A DNA stretch of 64,000 bases from Antennarius striatus (taxonomy: Eukaryota > Chordata > Actinopteri > Lophiiformes > Antennariidae): contig NC_090784.1 of assembly GCF_040054535.1 (NCBI RefSeq), positions 15,181,001 through 15,245,000 of the forward strand, in the 5' to 3' direction. This document shows, in pieces, positions 29,520 to 61,318 of this stretch (positions are counted from its first letter, which is position 1; each line of letters starts with the position of its first letter). The translations under genes and the position numbers were made by a program. The notes below the pieces were generated by a model. The model did not search any database. It was not told where the DNA came from and worked only from the letters and a program-made list of their open reading frames with translations.

Positions 29520-31140
29520 CACTCAAAATAAAAATGCAACACTTTTGTTTTTGCTCCCATTTGTCATGAGATGGACTTAAAGATCTATAATTCATTCCGG
29601 ATACACAATATTACCATTTCTCTCAAACATTGCTCACAAATCTGTCTAAATGTGTGATAGTGAGCAGTTCTGCTTTGCTGAGATAATCCATCCCACCTCA
29701 CAGGTGTGTCACATCAAGATGCTGATCTGACATCATGATTAGTGCACAGGTATACCTTATACTGCCCACAGTAAAAGGCCACCCTGAAATGTGCAGTTTT
29801 GTCTCACAGCAAAATGCCAGATGCCACAAGCATTGAGGTAGCGTGCAATTGGCATGCTGACAACAGAAATGTCAACCAGATCTGTTTCTCGTACATTGAA
29901 TGTTCATTTCTCCACCATAAGCCGTCTCTAAAGGCTTTTCAGAGAATATGGCAGTACATCCAACCAGCCTCACAACCACAGACCACGTGTAACCACACCA
30001 GCTCAGGACCTCCACATCCAGCAGGTTCACCTCCAAGATCGTCTGAGACCAGCCACTCAGACAACTGCTGAAAAAAATTGGTTTGCATAACCAAACAATT
30101 TCTGCACAAACTAAGAAACCGTCTCAGGGAAGCTTAACTGCATGCTCGTCGTCCTCATCGGGGTCTTAACCTGACTCCAGATCGTTGCCGTAACAGACTT
30201 GAGTGGGCAAATGCTGACATTCGATGGCATCTGGCACGTTGGAGAGGTCTTCTCTTCACGGATGAATCTGGGTTTACATTGTTCAGGGCAGATGTCAGAC
30301 AGCGTGTGTGGTGTTGTGTGGGTGAGCGCTTTGCTGATGTCAATGTTGTTGATCGAGTGGCCCATGGTGGTGGTGGGGTTGTGGTATGGACAGGCATCTG
30401 TTATGGACGAAGAACCAAGGTGCATTTTATTGATGGCATTTTGAATGCACAGATACTGTGATGAGATCCTGAGGCCCATTGTTGTGCCATACATGCATGA
30501 ACACCTCATTTTTCAGCAAGATAATTCCATGTTAAAAGGATCTGTAAACAATTTTTGGAAGCTGAAAATGTCCCAGTTCTTGCATGGCCAGTATACTCAC
30601 CGGACATGTCACCCATTGAGCATGTTTGGGATGTGCTTGACCGGCGTATACAACAGCGTGTACCAGTTCTCACTAATATCCAACTTCGCACAGCCATTGA
30701 AGAGGAGTGGACCAACATTCCACAGGCCACAATTGACAATCTGATAAACACTATGCGAAGAAGATGTGTTGCACTGCATGAGGCAAATGGTGATCACACC
30801 AGATACTGACTGGTTCTGAGTCCCCAGACCCCCAATAAAGCAAAAAAAAAAAAAAAACCCTGCACATTTCAGGGTGGCCTTTTACTGTGGGCAGTATAAG
30901 GTACACCTGTGCACTAATCATGATGTCAGATCAGCATCTTGATGTGACACACCTGTGAGGTGGGATGGATTATCTCAGCAAAGCAGAAGTGCTCACTATC
31001 ACACATTTGGACAGATTTGTGAACAATGTTTGAGAGAAATGGTAATATTGTGTATCTATAATGAATTATAGATCTTTAAGTCCATCCCATGAAAAATTGG
31101 AGCAAAAACAAAAGTGTCGTGTTCATATTTTTGTTGAGTG
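29520..31140 (+). mobile_element. Tc1/mariner-type DNA transposon, full length but decayed
   Basis: Inverted repeats of about 290 bp match at both ends (29520-29812 and 30850-31140). Examples are CACTCAAAATAAAAAT against its counterpart, CTTTTGTTTTTGCTCC, and GCCCACAGTAAAAGGCCACC. TA dinucleotides at 29518-29519 and 31141-31142 are the target duplication. The inside reads as a Tc1 transposase on the plus strand. It is broken into several frames with stops, and the clearest part is at 30555-30806: WPVYSPDMSPIEHVWDVLDRR, the third catalytic-acidic region, ending NTMRRRCVALHEANGDHTRY. Long terminal repeats of this size are typical of the IR/DR subgroup. No intact transposase. Confidence 0.9.
29811..30809 (+). 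pseudogene. Tc1-type transposase remnant
   Basis: The reading starts near MPDATSIEVACNWHADNRN (29811) and is interrupted by frame shifts and stops. Recognisable pieces are a stretch near 30216-30270 (HLARWRGLLFTDES-like, first catalytic Asp), FQQDN in the 30510 region (second Asp) and the C-terminal 84 codons at 30555-30806. It belongs to the element at 29520-31140. Confidence 0.75.
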
Positions 31141-31584
31141 TATATCACTTCTGATCTTTCATGTAATACATTGATTTTTAAAAATGTAGCACAAAACTAA
31201 AGTTATCTCAAGGCAAACATTTAATGTGTCATCTAGGGAAATGGTCACGTCATATCCGTAATTCCTTAAACTATTTTGCCCCAGTTTACGACAAAAGGTG
31301 ATTGAGAATATCTTGTTCTGTGGCACGATCCTCTATCGCCCCCTAGTGTCGAGGTAATATAGTGAAACGTCCTGAATGAGTGTTAAGTTAGCACAGCTTG
31401 ACTGAAGCATGTCTTTCAGTTCAACATTGGAGAAGTGTTAAAAAATTGCCAAGTCTTGCAAGTAACCTTAGTGTGTTACAAGATGGCTAGATTTTTTTTA
31501 AATTAGTAAATGATTATAATTATGACAGCTTTCTGTGTAAGTCATCCAGGTCAAGGTACATCAAAAAGAGCAAACCAGAGAGGC

Positions 31585-32493
31585 GTTCAAGGTGGAGGTG
31601 CACTGCATCAGCGATCAGCTCTGAGCCCATTCTTGTTTGCTATGGTGATGGACAGGCTGACAGAAGAGGTCAGACAGGAATCTCCATGGACTATGATGTT
31701 TGCATATCATATGTATGATGTTTGTGATCTGCAGTGAGCGCAGGGAACAGGTGGAAGAGAAGCTAGAGAGTTGGAGGTTTGTCCTGGAAAGGAGAGGAAT
31801 GAAAGTTAGCCGCAGTAAGACAGAGTACATGTGTGTGAATGAGAGGGACCCAAATGGAAGAGTGAGGTTACAGGGAGAAGAGATCAAGAAGGTGGAGGAT
31901 TTTAAGTACTTAGGCTCAACAGTCCAGAGCAATGGAGAGTGTGGAAAAGAGGTGAAGAAGCGTGTACAGGCAGGATGGAACGGGTGGAGCAAAGTGTCAG
32001 GTGTGATGTGTGATAGAAGAGTTTCAGCTAAAATGAAAGGAAAGGTGTACAAAACTGTGGTGAGACCAGCGATGTTGTTTGGTCTAGAGACAGTGTCACT
32101 GAGGAGAAGACAGGAGACAGAGCTGGAGGTAGCAGAGATGAAGAAGCTGAGGTTCTCTCTGGGAGTGACCAGGAAGGATAGGATCAGGAATGACTACATC
32201 AGAGGGACAGCACATGTTGGAGGTTTAGGAGATAAAGTCAGAGAGGCCAGACTGAGATGTTTTGGACATGTCCAGAGGACAGATAGTGAATATATTGGTA
32301 GGAGGATGATGCGTTTTGAACTGCCAGGCAGGAGGCCTAGAGGAAGACCAAAGAAGAGGTTTATGGATGAAGTGAAAGACGAAATGAAGGTTAGTTGGTG
32401 TGAGAGAAGAGGATGCAGAAGACAGGGTTAGATGGAGGGAATTGATTCGCTGTGGCGACCCTTGAAGGGAAAAGCCGAAAGGAAAAGAAGAAG
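31585..32493 (+). mobile_element. RTE-like non-LTR retrotransposon, 5'-truncated copy C
   Basis: The plus strand begins within the reverse transcriptase (LHQRSALSPFLFAMVMDRLTEEVRQESPWTMMFA). The catalytic FADD box is destroyed by a short alteration (FAYHMYD). Frame is regained from 31738 and runs open for about 230 codons: SERREQVEEKLESWRFVLER, SKTEYMCVNERDPNGRVRLQ, LGVTRKDRIRNDYIRGTAHV, RLRCFGHVQRTDSEYIGRRM, GRRPRGRPKKRFMDEVKDEM. It ends with GGGAAAAGCCGAAAGGAAAAG and AAGAAG. A possible 8-bp target duplication AGAGAGGC flanks it (31577-31584 and 32494-32501). Confidence 0.85.
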
Positions 32494-32501
32494 AGAGAGG
32501 C

Positions 32502-33342
32502 TTCCTCAGTTTTGAAAAAGCCTTGTAGATGAGACATGAAACGTCTTCACCCAGCCTAAAGAAAGTCCAATTGATTCTCTTTTTGCTGTAACATTGCTGT
32601 TCAGACAGTAGAAACTCAGATGTTAATTTTTTTGCTGATGCCTATTTTTTTTTAACTCTCAAAACTTAGTCTCTTAATGTCTTAAACATTTTATGAAAAT
32701 GTTGCTATTGGAGTTGTGCCAATTGAGTTTCCTGTAAAATCATGTTGGTTTGACAATTATTTTAATTTAATTTAAATTAATTTTTAATGAAAAAAAATTA
32801 AAAATCATGTAGATTTTGCAGTTATTTTAATTAAATATTATTGAGTAAAGAGTTGACTTAACCAGTCTTTATAAATATTTAATAATCATGAGTAGTTTAT
32901 GAAAATTTGAAATTTGTACACAGCTAAAAATTTCCCGTTTAAAAGAGGTTTTAAGGCGTTTTAACATTGTTTACTTATGAGAGTGCGAGGGATCGCTATT
33001 AGCCAATGACAGTGACAGATACAAATCACGTGACCACAACAATTCCATCTGGGCTAAAAAAAAACAAACGTTTTGAATTCATCAATAAAGTTGTTTGAAA
33101 GAAAAAAAAACTTCCGTAATCCCGGAAGTTGAGTGGCGCAAATAAATCTGGGTTATGAAGGTGGTTAAAACTTGTTTTATGTTCGTATTATTTCAGCTAA
33201 CTGTGGGTTAAATATGTGAACATAGTTACGTAGGAGCTCTTCAATGCGACATTGTCGTTAATTCTAACCGCTAGACGGTCAATAGAACTTCTATCTGGCT
33301 GTGTGCGGGAACCTTTCCGCTTTGCTAGTCATCCGAAGCGAC
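32502..33342. other. them4 upstream region
   Basis: AT-rich until about 32940, then more mixed sequence with AATCACGTGACCAC (E-box CACGTG at about 33026) and CTTCCGTAATCCCGGAAGTT (33111-33130). The latter holds two ETS-type CCGGAAGT/CTTCCG cores facing each other about 210 bp before the start codon. That is typical of a TATA-less housekeeping promoter. Confidence 0.4.
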
Positions 33343-36250
33343 ATGCAGACGATGACCCGTCTCGGTCCAACACTCAAAGGCTTCCATCACTTCGGGTCAG
33401 TCTTACCCAAAGCGACTCCACTCCGATCGACCAGCGAACCAACCAGCAGTACCCTGGTCTGGACCAGGAGGGTGGGTGACATTAACTGTTCAGTGTTGTG
33501 CGCTATGGAGCTTCATAGGCATCCATATTCATTCCAAGTCTTTGGGGAATAACAGAATTGTACATTTTTTAATGTCTTTGTGAATGGAATAGTGGTGAGC
33601 AGTAACATTCTGTCGCACTCCCATTTGTAGGCTTATGTAGCTATGTGCATTCAGCTCCCATTGCTGTGATAAACTGAACAGCAGTCTGGTGTAAATGATT
33701 GAACAGTAGTTGGTGATGGTGCTCAGATGACCTACTTTATATCTACAAATGTTTAGACCGGCCTGTCTAATAACATGAACCAGAAACAGATGTGTATGTG
33801 TCCCAAAGTGGGCAGGAAATGGACAACAATGGAGTTTATGTCCGTGTCATCACAATCACTGTATCCCGGTTCCACAGGTGCAGACAACATCCTGTAGTTT
33901 TAAACTGAAGGACCTCAGCTTGCCTAACTCCTCATGGAGCTCAGAAATGATGAGGCTGTATGAGCATTACAACAACCAGTGTAAGGTGGAGCTGGAGGGG
34001 GGAGGGAAGCGTGAAGGGCCGTGGAAGAGAATGCCCAGCTATGATCGCTTCTTCAAGAAGGAAGATTCAGGTAAGAGTGCAAACTGTGAGGATAATAGTT
34101 TTTGTTTTTTATGGGGTTTTTTTTTGGTGATATTTGGATTCCTTCTGTTCATCCTGTTTCATCCCATGTGTGTGTCCTGTATTGTCCCCAATGCTTGTTT
34201 CGAAAAACATTTTCTTTAAAGTTTTCTACACACAAGTATTTGTGTTGGCATTCTAGCATTTTTGTCTTTGTGTATTCTGTTTCCATGGTTACAAATTAAA
34301 TGAAGATGCTTGTTGTTCATGAATGTTTTGTTTTCATGGTAATGGGATCAAGCTGCTGCATCCTTTGTATTACATTTATAATATTTGAGCAAAATGGGAT
34401 GACATTTGTTTGTGTGTGTTTTCCCAACAGGTAGATTGAGTTCTGATAAGACAATCTTGTCAAAAGCTCGTCTTTTTATCCGCAGCATCAGAGAGCTGGG
34501 GGCAGCATTTGAATTTGTTATATTTAATAACAGCAAGGAGCAGAAATGTGTCGGCATTTTCCAATGTGGACCCCTTCTGGAGGGGCCCCCAGGGTGAGAT
34601 GACTGTTGTTGTTTACACACAACCTATGTGTGTGTCTCTGTGTGTGTGTGTTTGCGTGTGTGTGGAAGTTTTTTTTAATGAATTTGCACATAAATGTTTT
34701 GTATTTATATACTATTCTTACTTAATTCACTCCATGTAAACATCATTGGAATGTATATTAAAATAGTTTGACATTTTACATTTAATATAATTTAGTGTGC
34801 ATATACAATTCGTCTGGGTGCCTTTGCGGAGAAGCCCGACACACATACAGTTTTAATGCAGGATGAATGTTTACTACTTGGTTCTTCAATTAGAATTTCT
34901 TTCCATTTCCTCTACCTGTACATTGCAGATTTCCACTGAGGCAGAAACACCAAATAAATAATTTGCAAAAACAAAATTATGTGTCAAGCTCAGTTGTTTT
35001 ATGTCTTTAAATCTCTCGAATCCATACTTGTGAACTGTTAATAATTAAACTGCAGTATGTGTTTGTTTCCAGACATGTCCACGGGGGAGCAATAGCTACT
35101 ATGATTGACACTCTGGCAGGGGTTCATGCTAATCAACTGTCTGGCTCTTCTGTGACTGTCTACCTCAACATCACCTACCATAGGTACAAGAATACATTGT
35201 TCAGACATGTGGTAGATAAAACTTTATGAGACTTAAAAACTACAATATTTTTTCACAAGCCTTCATTGACACATCTGTCATGTGTTGGAGATTTGGAGAT
35301 ATTTACTTATATTTCAAGCTGCAAATTGAATCAAATTGAAAAAGTAAGTTTTTAACAGACATGCATCAACAACAAAAATTTGCACGGACAGCGTAAATAA
35401 CTGGCAGAATGGTGGACCGGTGGGTGGCGCTGTTGCCTGACAGCAGGAAGGTCCTTGATTTAATTCTTCCCCATGTCTGCGCATGTTCTCTAGGGTTTCT
35501 CCAGCTTCCTCTCGCCTCCAAAAACATGTAACTTTGGAGAATTGGTTACATGAATATTAACCAATTATGATAATGAATGGGTGTCTGTCTTTCTATGTGT
35601 CCCTGTGATGAACTGGCAATTGGTCCAGGGTGTACCCTGCCTCTCACCTGTGGATAGCTGGGATAGGCTCAGGTGTAAACTGTGACCTGGATTTGGATAA
35701 ACAGCTGAATGAATGCCTGGAGGACCTAGATAGCCAAGATAAATTAATATATGAATAAACTTAAATAACTTTCTTTTGTCTGTTCTCTGTGAAATGCAAA
35801 TGTGGCAGGGTATCTTGAATATTCAGTGAATTGTTAGTGTGTAATTCCTCCAGGGATGAATATTTGCTTACTTAAAAATTCAATCATTAACTATATACTG
35901 TACAGTATTTACAATAATCCCACTATTGCACCCTTGTACTGTATGACGACTATCTTCTATGACCCATTTCCCACAAAAGACATTTTTCTTTTTGTTAGTC
36001 CCATCCCACTGGGAAGCACTGTGTTGATTGAATCCTCTCTGGATAAGAAGGAAGGCAGAAAAACCTTTTTGTCTTGTAAAGTGACCAACACCGATGGCTC
36101 CAAAGTGTACACAGAAACAGCAGGTATTGTACATATTCATACACAGATTAAGATTACATTTTAAATTTCTGTATTGTTACTATTCTTTTTCATTGTTTTG
36201 CAGCTCTGTTCCTGTTCATAGAAATACATAACCTAATCCAGGAGTTGTGA
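33343..36250 (+). CDS. them4: acyl-coenzyme A thioesterase THEM4-like
   Basis: THEM4 (CTMP) hydrolyses medium- and long-chain acyl-CoA in mitochondria and was also described as an AKT modulator. Six coding exons: 33343-33471, 33878-34070, 34431-34593, 35073-35183, 35999-36123 and 36204-36250; all phases close, giving 255 aa, close to the human protein (about 240). The first 43 residues (MQTMTRLGPTLKGFHHFG, ending WTRR) are basic and serine-rich, fitting a mitochondrial presequence. PWKRMPSYDRFF precedes the fold. The hotdog domain includes FEFVIFNN, GPLLEGPPG, the catalytic-loop HGGAIATMIDTLAG, VYLNITYH and IPLGSTVLIESSLDKKEGRKTFLSCKV. The first in-frame ATG was taken. A THEM5-like identity is possible, but WKR.PSY and EGPPG fit THEM4. 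Its closeness to rorc matches human 1q21. Confidence 0.93.
35415..35730 (+). repeat. dispersed SINE-like repeat, diverged copy
   Basis: Same family as 27325-27672: GGTGGGTGGCGCTGTTGCC, CATGTCTGCGCATGTTCTCTAGGG, CTCCAAAAACATG, TGTCCCTGTGATGAACTGGC, GGTCCAGGGTGTACCCTGCC, GCTGGGATAGGCTC. It lies in them4 intron 4. Confidence 0.7.
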
Positions 36251-36271
36251 TAAAGATGCAAACTGAGGCCA

Positions 36272-36292
36272 GTGTGTGTGTGTGTGTGTGTG
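36272..36292. repeat. short (GT)n microsatellite in the them4 3' UTR region
   Basis: Ten GT units about 20 nt after the them4 stop codon. Confidence 0.8.
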
Positions 36293-39200
36293 TTACTAGA
36301 AGTGAGGGTCTTACTCAAAATTTACTCCACATCAATATTTTCTATCCACCAAAAAAGCCTCCTGTGTTGCACTTGAAATTAATAACGAACCAGATGAAAC
36401 TTGACAGTTTAATGAATATTTTGATACTTAACTGACTGATGCTGTTATCAATCCAAGATATAAAGTATTGCATTTTTTAAAATATAGGCAGATGATGTAT
36501 TGATATTTAATTTATTTTGAAAGTGAACCTTAGGTGTCACTTCAATGTGTTGTTGCAAACAGTCACGTAATTTAATTAATTTCCCTGCTTCTTCCTGAAA
36601 ATGACCTCCATAATGGCATATGTTCATTTTATAAATGATTGCTTTTGGATGTGTTGATGTGTCCCTTTAGTTCAACTGTTGCAATGGGTGCTTTTTTATT
36701 TTGTAGGCATAAGAAAATATGTGTGGTTTAGCAACGTGCAGGTTCAGAGCAGTTGACAATGTGATGTTAAGGAGACTTAAGGCCTGAGGGAGGAAGCCGA
36801 GTCTGAGCCTGCTGCCGTGGGCATGAAGCCTCTGTGTAACTGAATACTGACTTGGATGTGTTCAGGTTCAGACTCAAGTGTTGTAATGTTTAATGAGGAC
36901 TGCATCTCTATGGTTACTATGGTTACATCTCTAACACTGGGGCATGCCTTGTTCCTACACTAAGACGGACTGTTCCAACCTGGTCAATGGAAATGAAGCT
37001 GTAATTTTCTTTTTTTTTTTGTTTCCTCATTATAAAATAGAATCTAATATTGTACACTACCGCTGAAGAACAATTAACAGATAAAAAATTATTATGCATA
37101 TTAATATATCAGGCAGTCTTATAGTTCATAAAATAAATACATGTGAATTATTGGACATTTTTGTTAACTTTTACCAGCACTGCAAAAATAATGCCATCCA
37201 GTTTCATTGTATTTCAATAAAATCTTTTTGGGAATTTCACATGATAAAAAATTCACTGTCATATTTTGAAATCACTGTTTTTTTTTATATTAATGGCCAA
37301 TAATCTGAGTTATCTGTTGAATTTATTTGACTTCAACGTGCACAGCAAGTCAGTTCTTACCGCATCCTTGTGTATGCAGTGGTTATTATCAGGTCCTGCA
37401 CACTGAGTTGTGTTTTGCAGTAAATTATTGGTCACCACTCTCCAAACCATGGAACTACATTTAACGTCAGTTCTCTCACTTTGGTCTGACATGTGGTTTT
37501 GGGTGCAATGGGCTCATCACAGTACAGATCTGATGGTCTCCTAGGGGCCCCCTCACTTTTTAACCTCATAACTAAAGTCTAAGGTGTGCTTTTGTGCGTG
37601 TGTGGGCTTGCAGATGCACTACAAATGAACGGCAGTATATTTTTTTCCTGTGAAGAGCCATGTGGTCAAGTTGGGTTTTAGGAAGTGGGTGAAGTGGGGG
37701 AAGCTGTTTTTAACTTTCAGTTAAAACCACCTGCAAAAAACAGTCCACTCAGATGTTTACAGAACTGTTTTGTGCGGAGGATATCTACCTGAAAGCACAA
37801 CTTACAAAAGCTTAATAACCTTTTTGAGTGTTACTGACTTTATAGTCAGGTTTTACCCAGTGTACAAGAATGTTACCAAATGTTGTCCTGTTATTAATAT
37901 TACTGTGTGTTTCTTGGTTTGTCAACAGATAAAAATACAGTTTGTAATTGGGAGATTGGGTTTTAGATCATACTACGCCATTAATCTTTGATGTGGATCT
38001 GGATCAGACAACAGATCAATTTTTTCCTTTTATTTAAGGTAGAGATGCATTTCCCATTATTTAATTTCTTTGTAAAATAATTCATGGTCATTGGGGTTAC
38101 CCTATATTAATACCTAGAACCATATTAATTTTTCTGCAGGGGGTAGGCTGCATTGTAAATTATGGTTACTGTTTGGATTTTGTATTGACTTACAGGGGAC
38201 TGTTGAGCCTTGGCGAAGGTATATGCCCACCTGGCTACCATTCTTGTATTAATGATAATTTGGTACATTGAAAATTATCAATTTACAATTGCACAGATAA
38301 TTATTCAAGGACATTTGTAAATGTCAAATAATAGTAAGGCACACCTTTGCAGCCTCTGTTCTTGGAGAATCAACTGGGTTTGATGTCACTCAACATTAAG
38401 ACATAAAAAAAATGAGTAAATCAAATAAACCACTGGATTTTTGTCATTGTCATAACAATGTGGGCATCTATAATAATCAAACAATTCACTCAAAAATATG
38501 CTGACCACTGGTCATTATCATTTTCCAGTGATTGAGGAATCATTTAAGTGTTGCTATAACTTTTGGAAATTTAAATGCAAGGGATTTAAAACACATCACA
38601 AACTAAATTGGTTGTGTATCATTTTATTCGGCAGGTTTTTTGATGATTGGTGTCATAAAAAATATGATCATACCTGAAGAATTTCAGTGAGAAACTTTTT
38701 AGAGTATAAAAACAATTTTTAGATGCTTTAAGTTGGAATCTGTGTGACGCAGTCATGCTTGCCTCATAAAAAAAGGCACAAAGATAAGTTGGACATTTAC
38801 ATCTGTCAGAATAGTACACCTGAAGCAACATGACCAGCTCATGGAATTTTCAAGAAGAACAAATTCAGTGGGGAAAGCTCAACATTCTCCAACAGTGCTT
38901 CTATGGCGTTGTCCTGGTTCACCACATGTAACACATAAGATCAACATATCTGCATCCTCAACACAGATACAGGCTTTGCTCAATGGCTACTACACCGTAA
39001 GTGCTTTGTACGTGCTGAACAGTTAATAAAATAAGGGATTCAGAGTCCTTCATGTCTGGAGAACTTCACAGTGATGCAACGTTCCAACTTCCTCACCGGG
39101 ATTGTGTTTGTGTTTGACCACTCACTGGATGATGTTCCATAGACTCAGCAGTGATCCTGAGCCACTGTGACTGAACAGTGCACCATAGAGCTGTGTGGAG

Positions 39201-39385
39201 GTTGTGCCAGTCCATGAGGAGGAGGATTACTGCTGTTACCAAATGCTGACGGACGACACTGTTGGTTTCAGAGTTGGTTTTTGTGCTTTCTGTTTTTCTC
39301 ACAGATAAAATAAAAAGCCATCATAAAGGAAGAAATAAAAACACACTTTCATAAGTTACACACGCAAGGTGGTGGAGGTGGTAGG
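36293..39385. other. them4-rorc intergenic stretch without recognisable feature
   Basis: AT-rich, with no exon of a known family on either strand. Short open frames occur but none has splice context or recognisable motifs. The 3' UTR of them4 must lie in its left part. Confidence 0.45.
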
Positions 39386-39387
39386 AA

Positions 39388-39770
39388 ATGGGGGCGGCAG
39401 TGGCTCAGTGGTAGAGCGGGCGGCAGAGCAAGTCGTCCCATGTTCTGAGATCGCAGTTCGATTTCTGCTCCCGCCCACAACAACAACAACAGCAAAACAC
39501 CCGGAGGTGAGCTGACAGTGGGAGGTGTCAGCTCACCTTCGGAGCACTGCCGAGGCGCCCTTAAGCAAGGCGTCACCCCCCTTACAAGTTGTTCATTTGG
39601 GGCACCAAGCAAGAGCTGCCCGCCACTCTACCTCCCTTTGCATGCATACAGGCCCCCTGTGTGTGTGAGTTTGTTCAGGGCCTGTACACACTAAAATATG
39701 CATGTGATTGATTTGACTAACTAGAGTGTGCCACTAATTTCACTTCGGGGATTAATCAAGAATATAAAAT
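39388..39770 (+). repeat. tRNA-derived SINE, copy 2
   Basis: The tRNA-like head is well kept: GGCAGTGGCTCAGTGGTAGAGC (A box, about 39395-39416) and CAGTTCGATTT (B box, about 39454-39464). A body is shared with 23114-23465 (AAGCAAGGCGTCACCCCCC, AAGTTGTTCATT, GAGCTGCCCGC, CAGGGCCTGTACACAC). It ends in an A-rich AATAAAAAATAAA tail. Confidence 0.85.
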
Positions 39771-39794
39771 AAAAAATAAAAAAAATTAAAAAAC

Positions 39795-40160
39795 TTGAAG
39801 TACTTGGGGCTGCAGCTAGACAACAGGCTAAACAGGCCAACCAACATGGACTGTGCGTACAAGAAGGGGCAAAGTCGGATGTACTTCTTAAGGAGGCTGG
39901 AACCCTTCAACATCTGTCCTGAGCTACTTCACATGTTCTACCATTCCATTCCCTGCACACTGCCTCCTCCCAGCACAGGAGCTCCTTCAGAGGTAGACTG
40001 CTGTCACCGATCACCTTTGTGCCCTGTGCCATCAGGGGGGTGAATGTGACGCGTCCAGCTCAGCCACCAGCGGATGAAAAGGGGAGCATGAGGTGGACTT
40101 TGTGCTACACTTGGTGTGTAATACGGATGAAGTATGTGCCCTGGCCACCACGTCGGCCTC
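39795..40160 (+). mobile_element. L2/Rex1-like LINE fragment, reverse transcriptase C-terminal end
   Basis: The plus strand reads KYLGLQLDNRLNRPTNMDCA, then YKKGQSRMYFLRRLEPFNIC and ELLHMFYHS. This is the typical region after the catalytic core in fish L2/Rex1-type elements, followed by decayed sequence. It follows directly on the A-rich tail of the SINE. Confidence 0.75.
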
Positions 40161-41279
40161 CAGCTCACTATACAGTTCTGCTTTTATATTTTTGTTTGTT
40201 TAGGTATTGTATTTGTATGTTTAGCTGTGTATCATCTGTTTACTTGTATATATACTTATTTTTGTTTAGATGTCAATATATTAGAGCAGATGATATACAT
40301 AATTTCCTAAGTCCATATCTTAGGTTGCAAACAGAACTAACATTTTTGTTCCATTTCTTTCCATACATTACTATTTAACATCAATTCTTCCACAGAATTT
40401 CTTCTTAATTGTACTTTATTATGGTCTGCCAACGTTGGAGGCTCTGGCCTGCCAAGCATTTGTGTCTGGGCACAGTGAATGCCCCGTGTCTTGGAGAAGC
40501 ATTTCAATAGTGATGTAAACCGAGAAGAGATATCGATTATTCATCGTTTTCTTTGTGTCTGCAGTTGTTTTCTGACCTCAGTTAAATAGAGTTATTGCAG
40601 GGCATTATTACGCACTCACAGTGAAGAGCCTTGCAGGTTGTTAGAGCCAAAACACACACACCAGCCTGTTGAGAGGGGTTTACGCGGGCCCTCGTCTGGG
40701 TTATTTGTAATTGTCCATGATTAACACTAAAAGGTAAAAATTTCCCCCGGGTGCGTGGTATTATATCCACTAACACGGTGGAACATTGCAAGTTGCAGCA
40801 ACCTGGTATTACCTTTCCCGACTGAACACTATAATGTAAAACCCGAGCCGCTGCTATTACGTAAGAGCCGGTGACATAACTCCAGCCGGGGACGGTCAGG
40901 GCGCACGGAGAGCGCAGGGAAGTAGGGGGCACGGCTTGAGGACGGCGGGCCGGTTCCAGCTGCACTCTCTCGAAGGGGAATTATTCTTTGTCCTAAACAA
41001 CCACACAAGTGTGGGTGTTGAATGATGACCGAGTTGTGGGACCTGCTGTAAGAAAAACGAGATGGCGCTGCATGTTTTCAAATGCCTGCGCCGGCCCGGG
41101 CGCTAGAGCAGCCAACAGGTAGGCCTGCTTCATGAGCTGCTTTACATTTCCGTCTGAGTCAAATGACACCTGCTGCTGTTTCAGAACCAGCTGAAATTGC
41201 AAATGTGTGACCGGAATGTGGTTTGTGTGAGTTGAGTGTCTGAGTGTGTAGGGCCGCCCGGTGTTTTGACAGGAGAGTT
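40161..41279. other. rorc upstream region
   Basis: AT-rich to about 40600, then increasingly GC- and CpG-rich up to the rorc start codon (for example GCGCCGGCCCGGGCGC-like sequence at 41087-41104). That suggests a CpG-type promoter and 5' UTR for rorc. No TATA box was noted. The minus-strand open frames here are by-products of the base composition. Confidence 0.4.
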
Positions 41280-57303
<16,024 letters not shown>

Positions 57304-57330
57304 GGATTCACTATAGTATACAACAACAAC

Positions 57331-57425
<95 letters not shown>
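57331..57425. repeat. (CA)n microsatellite in the rorc 3' UTR
   Basis: About 95 bp of CA starting 28 nt after the rorc stop codon, so it would be transcribed in the 3' UTR. Confidence 0.97.
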
Positions 57426-57427
<2 letters not shown>

Positions 57428-57765
57428 ATTATGCATGATGTTTAGTTTAATAATTACTTCCTGACAGAATCTATTTTTCTAATAATGAATATAAATGGTA
57501 AAAACTCAAAATTTTGTCTTAAAGATGTTATTTAGGTTTTACCAAACATAAAATTTAATATTTTTGATGGAGAGGGAAAAAAAAGTTGGGCTTTCATTGT
57601 CAGACAGGTGTATTTTATATCCAGATTTTGTGTCTGTCTACTGTGTCTCTGTGAGTTTGGAACATACAGACTCCAAGAAGCTGGACACCTTTTGACCGCC
57701 GGAATTCAAAAATTACTTTAAGACATGGTAGTCAGCTTTTATCAGGTTTTTTTGCTAGATGTTTT

Positions 57766-57786
57766 GTGAGAAATAAAAATAAAATA
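57766..57786 (+). terminator. candidate rorc polyadenylation signals
   Basis: Two AATAAA motifs (GAAATAAAAATAAAATAG) lie about 470 nt after the rorc stop codon. They are the first close pair seen on the plus strand. Confidence 0.35.
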
Positions 57787-60850
<3,064 letters not shown>

Positions 60851-60858
60851 GTTTTTTG

Positions 60859-60979
<121 letters not shown>

Positions 60980-61065
60980 TTTCCCAGTCTTATTTTTCCT
61001 CAATGTATATTTTCTGTACGAATTCTGTTCTGCTACTGTGATGTCTAAATGATAAATGAAGTATA

Positions 61066-61318
<253 letters not shown>

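Noticed and set aside
31615-32052. Minus-strand frame of 145 codons
   Set aside because: Antisense shadow of RTE-like copy C, whose plus-strand frame carries the recognisable reverse transcriptase motifs. The plus-strand frame at 16385-16900 is the same kind of shadow of copy A.
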